Shown here in pieces: positions 25,312-38,000 of a stretch of DNA of 64,000 nt. Source of the stretch: Paragonimus westermani (taxonomy: Eukaryota > Platyhelminthes > Trematoda > Plagiorchiida > Troglotrematidae); the NCBI GenBank assembly GCA_008508345.1, contig QNGE01000921.1:106255-170254 (forward strand). The letters are read 5' to 3'. Made by a program: the position numbers and the translations under genes. Position 1 is the stretch's first letter. Every line of letters begins with the position of its first letter. The notes beneath the pieces were generated by a model, which saw nothing but the letters and a program-made list of their open reading frames with translations, made no database searches and was not told where the DNA came from.

Positions 25312-25332
25312 CTTTTCTGCGTTGTACACATG
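25312..25332 (-). CDS. Candidate 21-bp micro-exon
   Basis: On the minus strand, 21 bp (seven codons, HVYNAEK in phase 0) lie between an acceptor with nine consecutive T (TTTTTTTTTCAAAG) and the donor AAAAG|GTAAGC. Micro-exons of multiples of three are well known in trematode genes. The fit with the next candidate exon (phase 0 to phase 0) is suggestive only. Confidence 0.15.
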
Positions 25333-27573
25333 CTTTGAAAAAAAAACGAGCAAAACCTAACACCTCATTGCAATTCGTAAAGGTTGCAAAAATCCGAGGA
25401 CTTAATAGCTTCATTTCTAGCTTGAAACACAGGAACGATTAGGACTGATTTGTGTTTACGGCTAACTTCCGAAGCAGCTGATCAACCAACTTCTTACCGC
25501 ATTCATGGCTGAGTACAGCATTTAGTGTATCTCATTTGGTGAATCGTACCACTAGCTGTTATTGACTTGTTATACTGAAGAACAAAACTGTTTAGCACAA
25601 TGTTATCAATGCATTCAGACACGTATACCCTTGAGGAGTAAACAACATCCCCATCGGTTTTCGGTCATACTTCAGCAAAGGGAATTTTTTTTGAATAGGC
25701 AGTCCTTAGACTGACGTGTTAGATGTGTGCGCCCGAATACTTCAGTCAATTCCTCAATGAAGCCCGTTCATCGATCTTTAAGTATTCATCAAGCGGAAAT
25801 TAATTATAATTCTGACCTCCAGCTATGTTCATATCTAATCGTCAATGTCATTTCACCTTAGTTTGAAACCTTGGATATCCGACATCATCGACTTTAAACA
25901 AAGTCACCATACTGCGCATAAAGGTACTTGGAATATTTCGCATTGTGCCAATGATAACCCTGTAAGTTCACCAATATGGAGTGAGCATTATGGGCGGAAC
26001 TTTAAAGCCACTGTAAGTCCAAATAGACCTACAGGTGTTGTTTAATGGATAAGTTTCTTGAGTTACGGTCAGTAGTTTACCGACTGAGTCATCAGGTTGA
26101 TGAAGCTGATGGGTGGACATGCGAACAACTACACGCTGTTGGGCTAACAATCAACCTTCAATTTCCGGAAGATCTAAGTGTACTTTCACTCTCCCTTCGA
26201 TATTGACTAGATACGGACAGTCACCGTATCCATTTCCAACGAATAAGTGTGGGGACGAAATTTTTTGCACTACATTATCAAACCATAGGCAATATTTCCC
26301 CCAGATTTCATAGGGAATGAAGAGTTTGTATTCTCCCCCAATTTTCCCCCCAGATGGCCAGGAAATACTTCTCTCCCTCGATTCCCGCGAATTTAATGGT
26401 TCAGCGAACAACGTCATTTTGCATCATTTTCCTCAACTTACACTGTAGTCTTTCAATTCTCAGTCGATGAGTTACTTGCTTACTTCGAATTCGTAATAAC
26501 CGTGAAAGGAGCGTGCGGCATCACACTCCGCTCGGGCTTTTCTGGGTGGTGTGGAGTAAAAGGTGGGTGGAACGGAAACTGGTCTTTAACATAAAGAATT
26601 ACGAGTGATATATCTGACTACTTGATAACACCTCATTTTCAGCATCATCAACATTAAATTCGAGAAAATGTCGTTCCATGTAAATTCGCTGTCTAACTTA
26701 ACAGAATATGTTTATTCCCATGAACAGTTTGTCGACTACGTCTATGCTGAATAGTTTTGAGCACTTCACTGACAACTGATCGAAGACATTTCACCCAAGT
26801 TTTCGGGGATGTAAAACTTTTTCGTCATATTCTGCCAGTTCGCTTCAGCTTATTAGGTACGAACCTACGGTTCAGTTCGCACTGAGTTATCTTGTATAGC
26901 CTGTTGGTTTGATTCGCTTACTCCACAGTATCACGTTGTACCTTCACCGCACACGTTCTGTTTGTTTGGCTACCGCCTCTCTCTATCAATGCCAAGTCTA
27001 TATGACCCTAGACACAAACAAAATTGAGGGAAGTGAATGTGTTTGACATATTATTCAGTGGAAATTACCGTTAAGTATGCCAGCTTAGGGTGGTTACAAT
27101 CAACACATTTAACACGTGTGACGATAATCAGGACATTTTATTCATAACTTGAACTGCGCACTCAATAAGCATGACTACTTACTGAGACTGTTCAGTTCCG
27201 GTGTTTGTGTTGGGCTTGACGTTTTGGATAGTGCAAGAAATTGCACAAAACTACAATGCTGTAGTACAACCAAAGAACGAGACGGTTGGGTGTGCTTCTG
27301 GTGGATAATTTGCCTATCTTGTTGAGCGAGATGATGGTAGATCAGTGTATTCGGAGAGAAAGAGGAGCAGATTGTCCTCTATATTACAATAAAAGAACTT
27401 TTACTCTTAGTAAAGATGACAACGCTTCTGTTGGTCGCTATCTTAAGGCGGGAACAATCGAGAACACACACACTACTACATTATTCGTGGTCTTCTCAAT
27501 CGTCAAATATGAAACCAAACGAACCTGTTCGAGTTCCTGTAGGTCAGATGGTGCACTGAACTTCCATTCTACC

Positions 27574-27575
<2 letters not shown>
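25333..27575. other. No gene established
   Basis: An 88-codon minus-strand frame (26151-26417) has an aromatic-rich product (KLFIPYEIWGKYC) that looks protein-like. It lacks good flanking splice sites and matches no family I know. Nothing else seen. Confidence 0.25.

Positions 27576-27627
<52 letters not shown>
27576..27627. repeat. (AT)26 microsatellite
   Basis: Pure AT dinucleotide run of 52 bp, the longest simple repeat in the window. Likely length-polymorphic. Confidence 0.97.
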
Positions 27628-27630
<3 letters not shown>

Positions 27631-27989
27631 TCTGTTTGAATGTGTGTTAATCGGCTGTGTCACCAAGTTGCACCAGTGTTCAAATGTTCAATAGTGGCGT
27701 GCTCCACGTCAATGTGTTTAATCTTACTCGACTGATCTCCTTACACTTGAAAGTGTGTTGTGTAATTATTCACTACCGAATTGCCTATAAGAGTAAGACT
27801 TGCGTAACAGTGCGAATAGATCGGAGTAATATACTCCCTAATGAATACCAGACGCGGTGGTTGGACCATCGGTTAATTGCGTCAAGCTTTTAAATTCCGC
27901 CATTCAATTATCTCATAAAAATAACAGGTACACAACTGCACCAAACTCAACAACACTGATTCACATGCAAAGAACACAAGCCCTATGTC

Positions 27990-28025
27990 ATGAACGCGCG
28001 CGCGCACACGCACACATGCGCATGA
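27990..28025. repeat. Alternating CG/CA tract
   Basis: A short alternating purine-pyrimidine run (CG then CA, then ATGCGCATG) inside a small CpG-rich patch, similar in kind to the one at 1.8-2.1 kb. Confidence 0.7.
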
Positions 28026-30880
28026 ACGGGCCTAGCGAGCTGCGCGGCTATTGGAAAGCGTTGCGCTTGCTGAGTGTTCATTGCACACAGTCTATGCAGT
28101 TTTAGAAAATCCGCATGTGGTCTACAAAATCGAGAAAACTACTTAAGTCACAAACCGACTATTTTATCATAACCTTCAGTCCCGATGGGATTATATTTTA
28201 GAGTAAACTACGATCATTCCTACAGATCGGATGAACACAACTTTGATCTACTTTCTCCTGTGGCAGAGTGGACAATCGTGAAATGACCTCAAAAACTTAA
28301 TCTTTTCTCAGTGTTCTAAGGCCCCTCGCTTGTGATAAAAGCAACTGGAAACTGATAGAAACGATCTTATATTCACCTATTTGTCTGGAGCGCAGACTGC
28401 TAAATGAGCGCTCATAGCCTTCAACTCATTTTTGACAAAAGTCTCCACCGGATATACTCATCACGGTCCGGTTAGACATAAGGCTTAAACTGACGGACTG
28501 TTGACTGGCAAAAGCTGACAAGTTTAACCTATTCGTCTATGCGCAAACTAAGTCAATGGTAAGTAATAAGACATTTTTTATGTGTGTTCTTCGTGAAGGT
28601 TTCAATCAGTTCAATGTAGTGATCAGTTGACTTTTATTTTATTCATCCCGATACTACAATCTTCACACTTGGCAAATGTTACGGCATGATGATTGATACT
28701 AAGCAACTGTTGCACAACAAACTACCAGAATAAGTCCTCGAGGGAACAACGCATTCAGTAATTGTGACTGACGCACGAACAATGACTGAACTGACCATTA
28801 GTGCGATTTCAGTGACCTTGCTATTTGGCGAGACAAACAACGTGGCGCATACGAATGAGCTGATCACGTGACAGCGACAGAACTCATGGTTGAATAATTG
28901 ATTGATTGCGATCACATAACGTTTCTCTTCCACAACGCCAGGTCGGAGCTCGCGAAACCATTACAACCCTCTGCTTCTCGGTCCTTGAACAGAAGTTAGG
29001 TGATTGGCTGTGAATATGAGTGGAAAGACGTGATTATCCACTCAAATTTCGATTCCCGTAATCGTTACCAGTTTTGGGTTAACACATATTGCAAAGTACC
29101 GTCTTACGCGCCCCTCATGAAAATCAGTGAGCTAGTTGATGTGTTTTAAGTCTTGCCTTAATTAACTCACTGTTCGGCCGTTTCAGAAACTAGTGGAACA
29201 GGCCACGGATTGATTGGCTAGGCTGAAGGACATCCGAAAAATCACATAACCACAACCTTTTCCATACCGGTTTCAAGCAAAAACTATAGCACTGTGAAAG
29301 GAAGTTGGTGTTAAAAGTTCCTCCAAAGAATGGTTAGTTTGCTTGTGCGAATGAATAAGTTTAATTCTTACATTTCTCGTTTGTTTTCCCCAGCCTGAAG
29401 TACTGAAAGTGAATTTCGTTTGTGTCGTCCGAAAACGTTAGGTCAACTAGCTATCACATTACTGACTTGTTCTTCCCAAAAACAGATTGGGGTGAAACCC
29501 AGCCAGATTAACACAGACGAGGTAGAATTATTCTTAAATTGATATAAGTTTTTCACTACGAATAACTGTGTGGATTCCAGGAGGGCCTTAAATACAAGCA
29601 TTTATTTCTATGTTCTTATTCTGTATGCACTCGTTTATGCACATCCTCTATGTGAGATCTGATACGTACTCGCGTCAAGCAAAAATAAGGGATTCCTGTA
29701 GTTCAGAAACCGTTACGATCGTGAGTTTAGTCTTCAAGGTCGATTTGTCGGGTTCGTCAGTGTAAATCGGTTCGTTGCTTAGAAATTCATTGACAATGTA
29801 AGAGAAGGTCTCCCAGTTTAGCATAAGGAGGTATGAACAGGGAACTGAGAGATACAAGGTTCTCAAACAGGGAACAAATGCCCCGTCCACTAACAGCCAG
29901 AGAGTGAGTGAATTTGCTGTTCTACCAGATGCAATTTTGGACGCGGTATCACATTTTCAACCATTCGATTTAGCCCTCAATCTCTTTCAAATTGATCGAT
30001 CAGTAACGCCAATAGCACGACTGCAGTTTGTAGTAACTGTACTTTGGAACATTACTGGAATATCCGATGTCAATCTACCCTCAGTTGGCCCACGTAATAT
30101 CAAACAGGTATACTTCAGTTGGAACGCCGGTCGCAAGACGACAGAGACCTGGTCGGCTGCACTGCGTATGGTGCAAACTACCGACGATAAGAATAAACTA
30201 TAGTGTATCTTATCGCAGTGTCAGTGACCATGACGGTAGCTTGCTGTTTGGCTGAATAGTGCAGTTCAGCATATAGTTTTTACACGTGCACAATACAAGA
30301 CTTCCCGGCTTACCCATCGTATCAATGAGGTCGCCTGGTAATTGAACAATCTTCTTCGAGTTGTGTTATGTGTGGTCATTTCGCAAGATCATGCGAGTGG
30401 TAAAAAGGGCACTTTATGCCAAATCATATACAGTCTCAGGCAAAGTAAATGAACAAGTCACCAGCAACGATAGAAGGCATATCACAGGATGTTAGCATTT
30501 CGTTTACTCTCTTCAATCACGAATGTATAGCATTAGAATGTGGGTAGCAACAACAATGGAAACAACCAACGCTTGGGTTCACGACTGAGGAGAGTAAGGG
30601 AAGTGTTAATATCTCGTGATATGTCTTCTATCGGTATTGGTGAACAGGATCAAGGAAATTTGGTGTTTTAAATGAACAGAATCCAGCAGTGTTGCTCAGA
30701 CGACACCCTCATTGGATATGAAAATACACATATCATAACCTCAGCCCATTGCACTTTTATGTTCGTACACGTCCCGTTTACTGAGGGCCTAACAACAATA
30801 TTCGGTCTTTGTCGGTCAGTCTGCAAATGGTGATGGGACTGCGTTGAGCCGGATGGACTAATAAGGGTCATGGATGGCGT
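28026..30880. other. No gene recognised
   Basis: Frames at 28679-28933 and 29675-29890 (minus) and 29904-30203 (plus) are of chance length. Some stretches look protein-like but match no family and lack convincing paired splice sites. Confidence 0.3.
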
Positions 30881-30884
30881 CGAC

Positions 30885-31085
30885 TGGAAATGGTCGCTGA
30901 GCCAACTGTTAACACGGTCATGCACTAATGGTGAGGTCTAACAAGAGCGTAACTCGAGTCTAGTGTTACTTTTTAAAAGGGCTAGCTGAAAAGTCTAGTT
31001 GAAGGCGGCGGTCACTTGAATCATTTGTGGGTGGTGTTCAGCTTAAAGTCAACCAGAGCCCCGACTATTCGTCAGTGAACGTAAG
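30885..31085 (+). mobile_element. Hammerhead SINE copy with near-complete ribozyme region
   Basis: A degenerate head (GAGCCAACTGTTAACACGG) leads into GCACTA, then a ribozyme-like segment with GTCTAACAAGAGCG and ACTCGAGTC-TAGTG. After that come GGCTAGCTGAAAAGTCTA and GGTGTTCAGCTT. Stem I (CACTA/TAGTG) and the CTCGAGTC cleavage side are perfect, but the core reads ATGGTGA and GTAA instead of CTGANGA and GAAA. Catalysis should be lost by a few substitutions. Confidence 0.75.
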
Positions 31086-32284
31086 TCATTACAGGTCACT
31101 CAGACAATGGTTGCTGGGACGCTAACAGCGGCGACATACTACGTGACTTATTTAGTGGAGGGTATGTAGAAACAAGTACAACACGATTGAACACGGACAC
31201 TACATTGCGTGCAATGTGTACGCGTGGTACTCGTGAACTGAAACTGGTTTATTCCCACCCGAGTTTCATCTGGACCCCGCGTCACCCACACCCATTAAAG
31301 TTTAGCATCTTTCCTGAAGGGTAATCTGACATGACAGCGACTTGTGGAAATAGCCATATTTTTTCAAAAGTGTTCGAATATGTCGGAAGCGCCGTGATCT
31401 ACCCTAGTCTCGGACCAACCGAAGCAACCTAGGGGGCAAAAAGGGCGATATGGTCTAACGTCGGATCCGAGGTTGCTGAAACCGGACTAATCAAACGACT
31501 GTCGAACTTGTTCGCCATTAAAACGGTAAAATTCTCAAACTACTACAGTGTCATTTGATAGCTGTGCACTAATGCTTTCAAAAATGAGCATGTTGCTAGT
31601 TAAACAGACACAGCCGGGTAAGTGAAAATGTTGGACCAAACCGTATGCAATTTTCGAACTTACCGAACGTTGCTCAGACGTGTATCCAGTGATCGCATCA
31701 CCGGTGTTCAGCCGGCACGTTACGATAAAAGAATTGGAAACAGATACAAATGCAATTTTCACACTTGAATAGGGATGGACCAGCTGACCTGATACTGTTG
31801 CTAGTGCTAGCCTTACGGACTAATAGCAGAGCATTATAACACACTGCATTTCGTGGAACAGCTGGAAAGCTAACTGAAACTCCATGGAAACAAGCGACAT
31901 GTTTGGCAAACTGTGGCTGACTATCAGTTCTTCGCTTTGTTGACGAAACGCTCATAACGGGGTTGATGACCAGGCCAAAGTATAGTTTGCTGACCACTAA
32001 CGAAATTACGAGTCACACGGACCTGCAAGACATGCCTTCTTCTCCTATAAAATTGTATTCAGTGATTCGGTGAATAATACGCCGGTGTGAGGCTGAAAGA
32101 CCATGGTCCCAGAGCTGTTCACTTTTCATCTGGTGTAATGTAGACGCCAGTTTTCTCGAAAAACACTCCTAGGAAAACTGACATAGCGAGGGTTTTCATG
32201 ATCATAATGTAATCGAAGCAACAGTAGAATTTATCTGAGAAAATTAACACAAGTTGCCTGTATTAATGATCGTTTTAGTTATGC
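31086..32284. other. No gene recognised
   Basis: Lies just downstream (minus sense) of the CR1-like LINE and may include its 3' untranslated region. I could not identify a 3' microsatellite tail. The open frame 31698-31997 (minus) is unremarkable. Confidence 0.3.
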
Positions 32285-35075
32285 ACATGTAAGCCTAGCT
32301 GCACCTTAACTTTTAACCTGGAGAGAACAGTGACAATGACTGACGGTAGCATTCTCTTGTGGGTCACTACCTCGTGAGGGAAGAAATATTGTCTCACAAG
32401 TTGTCAAGGTCTCATTTTGTTCAACTTCTTCTCGTGACATCGCTGATTGAAGAATATCCCTGTAAGGCCTTCAGAGAGAAAAATGGGAGTTAAGTGAGGA
32501 CGAAAGATTTTCAGTGGAAATTCGTACGTTGCTTCTCGAAAACCTAAAACTAATTCTGTGGCAGACATCTAAAAAACTCCAAGTCATCCGCATCTTTTTT
32601 AAAGCAGTATACACCACTGAGTTGGCATACGTAAATAAAGATTGAACATAGACCCCGTGGAGGGCTTCGAAAGCTCTCTTGCCTATACGGGGAATTAATC
32701 ATGTTACTATGCTCAGCACAACGTAGTGCCGCTCAGCTGACTTTTCGTACTGTCAAGAGGAAGACAGTTTGAATGGAAGTCAAATTCTCAGACCTTTCTT
32801 GAGGTCCACCTTAGCAGCCACTAAGTGTTGTGAACACGTGCCGAGGATTGTAAAATATCCAAACCAGATTTAGTGTAAATGAAGTCACACAATGTCCGCG
32901 TCATATTTAATATGTTTTTAATGAATAGGCTGGGAAGAACACAAAGTTACGAACAAGATGTAATAGTCAACTTTTCAAACACCTCGGGTGCCCTTCTTCG
33001 GGAATGTTGTGGTCGATTATAACACTCCGGAGAAAGTTCAACACAGGTGGTTAAAATGTCCGGTATTACCAATTTTATACTTCCGGAGTCTCTCCCAAGA
33101 GACCTGTGGGCGCATTTGTAAACACTGGTGGGAAGTCACCACTCCTGTGGCCACTGCTTGAAAGCATCAGGATCAGTTTGAGAAATGCTGAGATCATGGG
33201 AGTTCCCAGTTTTAATGTCATCTGGACTACTGGAGATTACCACCGGAAGGCTGCTGGTACAAATTAGAAATGGTACCAATCAAAATGCTGAATCCTGAGG
33301 CATACCCGGTAAGTTGTGTGGAGAAGAAGAGGAGACAGAACCATTCCTTAAAAACGAGACTATCCAGTGGCGAATAATACACTGAGCTTAGTATGGACCC
33401 AGTTTATTTAGAAGGGAACTGTGAGAAACTCGGTCTAGTCCCCCAACGAAAGCAAAAGGAGTGGCGTATACCATAGGCTCGTGGTCCCTGGCCTTGCTTA
33501 AACTACAGTTAACTACAAGCATGCTAGTTACCAATGTTCGATCTGACAGGAACATAGGCTGAACTATATAGCTAAGGTGGTTAGCAGGAAAGTATTTAAA
33601 CACCACACGTTCGAGAGGGCGTTCTACCATCTTGAACGAGATGCTCGTTAGACAAATCGATCGGCTGCTGACAGGCGAGTGACAACCAACTGGTTTATCA
33701 ATGGGGATTGGTGTAACCTCTTTCCATTCAGCTGGAGCAGCGCCACCACAGTTAGTCACCTTAAAGAAGGCATGAGGTGGTTACGTGAGTGACTAGGATG
33801 CTTCTCTCAGTAATATGGGGTGGCAATAGTGTATGCCAATCGGTTTGAACGTGTTGGACTCAAAAAGTGGACCATGTAGTTACTTAACTAAAATTCTACT
33901 GGTAGAAGGAGACACTGAAACATATGTGGCAGTAGGCTGGATGCAGATTGTGTTGCTCTGAGGTAGAAAGCTGCGTAATTGTCTCTAAGTAGTTCAGTGG
34001 CTTCATTTGTTACCCACCGATGAAGGTTGCATTTTGCTGCGTCGTTCCGAGCATTGTAGGTTGTGTCTTACTGTGTTTTCGGTGGAGTTCTGACTTGCAC
34101 TGAATGTGAGGACTGGTAACCACATTAGTGTCCTCAGACTTACCGGGGATCTGTTGAATCACTATTGGTTGTGCACGAAGGTCAGGAAGAAGGTGGTTAC
34201 CCCTTGGTACAGGCCAGGATGAGGATTCTTGATGGACTTCTAGGTTATGCACAACACATCCACTTTGTGGATCATACCTTTGATCAGCTGGCATTTCGAT
34301 CCAACCCAGCTAGTTTCCGTGGAAAATGCAGTCAGACGATTGTTTCGGCGATCAAGGTCGCTCGAATAAAGTTGAAAGTCGGTTATTTTTGATAGTGTCG
34401 CAGTATCTAATGATAGGAAAGGCCGAAGACCGCTGTGTCTGATGGGAGCCAAAATAGTTAGACGACAAACGTATTGACCCTCGTCATAGATTACGAGGTC
34501 CAACAAGGAAGACATGTCCTAAACTATATCCGGGGGTTACACTGACGTGCTGGTCCACCTTCTCGGTGTTACTGTCAATGATGTTTCTGTGACGAAGCTT
34601 TCTTCGGGAGCTCGTCTCATACCAGTCCAAATCTCCCTCACTAATCCAAAACAAGTAAGTATGAGTAAGTATGACTAAGTTTGAACTAAGAGGATGTCAC
34701 CAGCAAACTTCGAGCCCGGAGATAGGTGATAGATAAATTCAAATCCCAATGAACCTCGACACCCGAGTTTGATCCGCAGTCAGATAGAATCGTACACATA
34801 AAGTGAAATGATTTCATTGTGCAAAAACTACAGGAAGGTTTGGGAGAAAGTTATCAGTCACACCTCCCATGTACTGCTTATCGAAGTTACTATAGAACAC
34901 AAAGTAGTCGGGAATAGTGATGAGGGTATCACCGATTTCTGGCACCACCCACGACTAAGCTAGAGTGATCTCTGTCCGAAGAATGTCTGTCATCCGCCAG
35001 CCACTTAGGTTCTGGTAACCTGCTCATCATATTGAGGCAGTTGGTGTGAAAACAACTTAGAGCCATCTCATCGTG
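32285..35075 (-). mobile_element. CR1/Jockey-type LINE, ORF2 pseudogene, interrupted
   Basis: Reading the minus strand from 35.08 kb down, with frame changes, gives endonuclease then RT. Endonuclease landmarks: an NCLNMMSRL segment at the N-terminus, DTLITIPDYF (about 34.93 kb), GDLDWY (34.63 kb), SSLLDLVIYDEG and LAPIRHSG (34.51-34.44 kb). RT landmarks: EWKEVTPIPI (33.72 kb), ICLTSISFKMVER (33.65 kb), GGLDRVSHSSLL (33.43 kb), MPQDSAF (33.30 kb, for G-V-P-Q-G-S-V), DDIK (33.21 kb) and KCAH (33.11 kb). After a ~207-bp insertion the C-terminal part resumes with SAERHYVVLSIV (32.74 kb), YVQSLFTYANSVVY (32.64 kb) and RQYFFPHEVV (32.38 kb). This order is diagnostic for CR1/Jockey-clade ORF2 (established). 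The first catalytic Asp block and F-A-D-D are altered and stops and frameshifts are many, so it is inactive. ORF1 was not found. Confidence 0.88.
32850..33056 (+). mobile_element. Short Penelope-type hammerhead element nested in the LINE
   Basis: Colinear with the elements at 50.3 and 54.2 kb. It has a head with AAAATATCC and AAATGAAGTCACACAATGTC, an arm with AAGAACACAAAGTTACGAAC, then a hammerhead in antisense (core CCGAAGA ... GAAA on the minus strand). The centre GGTCGATTATAACA follows, then a second, plus-strand hammerhead-like half (CCGGAGA ... TTAAAA). Both cores are mutated. Its position inside the LINE RT, which continues on both sides, shows it arrived after the LINE. No clear target-site duplication remains. 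Confidence 0.72.
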
Positions 35076-38000
35076 AGATAACCCCAGAACAGATATAACG
35101 GTGGATGGCAGAATAAATGAAAGTTTCCCTGGTGGGTTTGTTCGATAGGAGGAGCAATCGGTATGTGCCGGATGTTTGACCGCTTCATGCCTTTCCTGCC
35201 TCCGGAATGCTCAGTTGGTCAGCCCGAGGGTCTTCGCACCAGTACGAAGAGAATGGTTATGTGAGCGTTCGTTTGTAACGGCTATCGCGACAAACTGCCT
35301 ACTGACGGCCTTTGCATAAGTACGAGGGTGTGGGCTGTGTAATTGCAAGTGAGGGCGCGTCAGAGAAGCTAGTTTGCTTTCTTTTAGTGTCGTATGTTTT
35401 ATTCGCCTTTACCTTTTCTTTTATCCTGCTACCCTTGAACATTTCCTAAACTTGAGGAACTCTCTGAGGGTGCTGCGTTTTTATACTGCGATTTTTTTTT
35501 AGCAGGAATTCCAGCAAAAACTTGGTCATACCATCGGCTTGGACCGGAAATAACGGCTTCCATAACTGGTTGCGCCTGTACTGAGTTAAACCAGGTAGTA
35601 ATCATACATAGAGGCCGCTCCAAGTGTCCCCCTGATGTCCACTAATCATATGAACTGCGTAATTTGTGGGCTGGGTAAGCCTTTTATGGGGATCCGAACC
35701 AGTGGTTGACTGCATTTAATATCTGCATATTCACAGATAAATAGTTTAAACGGAACAGCATCTTCAATGAATGTGACGTCGTCATCCGAGTTCGTCGATC
35801 AGCAGACGGTTGATAGTATATCTTGGACAGTGAGACCAGCAACCGCGTTGGGCTCGAAAATGGGAGCCATATTTAATGTGGACAATACAGAAAGTACTAG
35901 GTTGCCTGTGACTTTTGCTGACGGGAATATGCATAACAAGGATTTCCATGCCTTAACAGCTCCGTTCCGTGGTAGGCTTCAGAAGTTCGGAAGCGACCGC
36001 CTGAGTTCATCTGTTCCCGGGCTAACTTCTGCTAGTGTGACGGCTTTGGAGATGCTTGCTGTGGTTGTTGTGCTTCCACCCAACTGTCATGGTTACTATG
36101 CCTGTTACAATGGGACAGACTGTTAGTCAACATATAGGTGACTACATTTAGAGGGTCACTGTTTGGCCCAAATGTGAAAGCTGTTACCACTCCCCATACT
36201 GCTTGTTCCGATAGCAGCACACTGCTCATTGACACTGCTGACCGTTCGCTGTTTCAGAATGACTGCGGACAGGCTACTTTTCAGCTGATCAATTTGTACA
36301 TCCATCTGGATGGAGATTTTGGACACAGCAGCAAGCAGATCGTTCTACTTTCTCTGGGTATATTAACACAGTGTAGATTGGACAGTAGAATAAGAAAGTT
36401 ATACGCCATGCCATTGAATCTTAGCTCACTGAAGTTTATGTGACATCATTCGTGACACTTCTCACTTCCTATTCCCCCGAGCTATTTTAGCTGAACAGTC
36501 CAAACGAGCACAAACCGATTTCAGTCGAAATTATTGCTTGTAAAATAGGCGATACGGCCATTTAGCTGCAGACAGACAAGTAATACGGATAGGTGCACAC
36601 AGTTCCATGTAACAGCACTAGAACAGTTCATCCCCTTCATGAACTTGAATAAGACAACAAATGAAAGACAAAACGTGACACAATATGGTTAACAGAATAA
36701 ACATAAATGAACTATACATTGATATAAAAACGGTTGAGTACACTCAGTGGGTACTGTACAGAATCTAGATTTGGGGTTCAATACTCTATCACCGGGAAAA
36801 CATTTGAAACGGAAGAGACTTAGTAGTGTATAGCGAGAAGCTCGTTTACTACCTGTGAATCCCCTTAGACTGTGGTCACATATGTGTAGGTGAGAATCCA
36901 CGAAACTTAGATAGTGATGTGTTCCATTGACGGCACTTTTGTACGACGCATTAACCAACACATCAAGCAGATAATGCGGTATCAAACAAACCATTTTGTA
37001 TAACCACACTATATTATTAGCAAACGCATGTCCGATTTCCAGGTGAATCAATGACTTCTGGATTGCTTCTCAAAAATGGTAGGTTACGGGTGAACACTAT
37101 TGTCCAGTGAACTTACATTAATTCGGGCCTTGTTACTACGAGACAGTTTGTTCGATATTTATACGTGTCACTTTGAATATGCTTAGTCTGATGCGATGTC
37201 AGGACTTCAGACACGAAATGCTAACGCGTACTACCAGCTCAACTCTGCTCGAACTCTTCCTATGTCTATTCACAAGCACACCGGTTGTTGTGTCTGAGAA
37301 ATAGATTACAGGGGGTCACAGAGATTGTGTTCATAGGGGCAGGAACCCTTGCGGTTGATTAGGTTTGTAGTTCTGTATCGGTCACATCGATCATCTCGAT
37401 CCTCATCTGTACAGTACGTTCTGAATTCCGTACCCGTGGTCCCTAAAGGATACACCTTTTTTCAATCAGTCTCAAGGAGTTGCCTCAACAACATGATTAT
37501 CTTTACCTGTACTCCAGCCTACGATCAAGTTTATCGATTAAAAGCAAGACAGCAATGGGCTACCTATTAAGTGGAAGACAGTGTGTTTTCCGTTTTAACA
37601 GCGTTCTCGTTTGAACCTGTCATCGTTATAACACAATCTGTTGCGATCGTCACTAAAGTCACTCTTCAAAGTCGGCAAAAAAGATATTCGCTGAACTGTG
37701 CGATCACCATAGTAACAATCACTGTAGTGATGACAATACCAAACGAAGATCCAAAATGACGTTCTAGGTGAGTTCATTACACATGCACCGCGTGCGAATC
37801 ATGCTCTACAAAGCATCTGGAAGTCGGGGCTGGACAAAAAAGACGTCATCTCTGTCTACAATACTACTCTCAATTGGTGATTTGACCGTACAAACACTAG
37901 AACGATACTGATAGACGCCAGTATGGATGACGTACTCACCGGAATTAAGCGTTCATGCCAACTTTGAAAAGACTAGGATCAATGCACTCCATGAGAGTTA

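Noticed and set aside
25508..25580. Strong acceptor TTTTGTTCTTCAG and donor GCG|GTAAGA on the minus strand as an exon
   Set aside because: All three frames between them contain a stop, so it cannot be an internal coding exon. It shows how often splice-like pairs arise by chance here.
26151..26417. 88-codon minus frame with aromatic-rich product, and a W-G-E-N-W-G-like string in another frame suggesting a cysteine protease
   Set aside because: The string is isolated. None of the other catalytic regions of a papain-type protease is nearby.
34662..34682. Tandem GTAAGTATGA-like words as a satellite
   Set aside because: Only two to three imperfect units, inside the CR1-like LINE endonuclease region.
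35767..36443. Two consecutive plus-strand frames as a possible gene
   Set aside because: They are in different registers, with no donor/acceptor pair joining them and no known domain.
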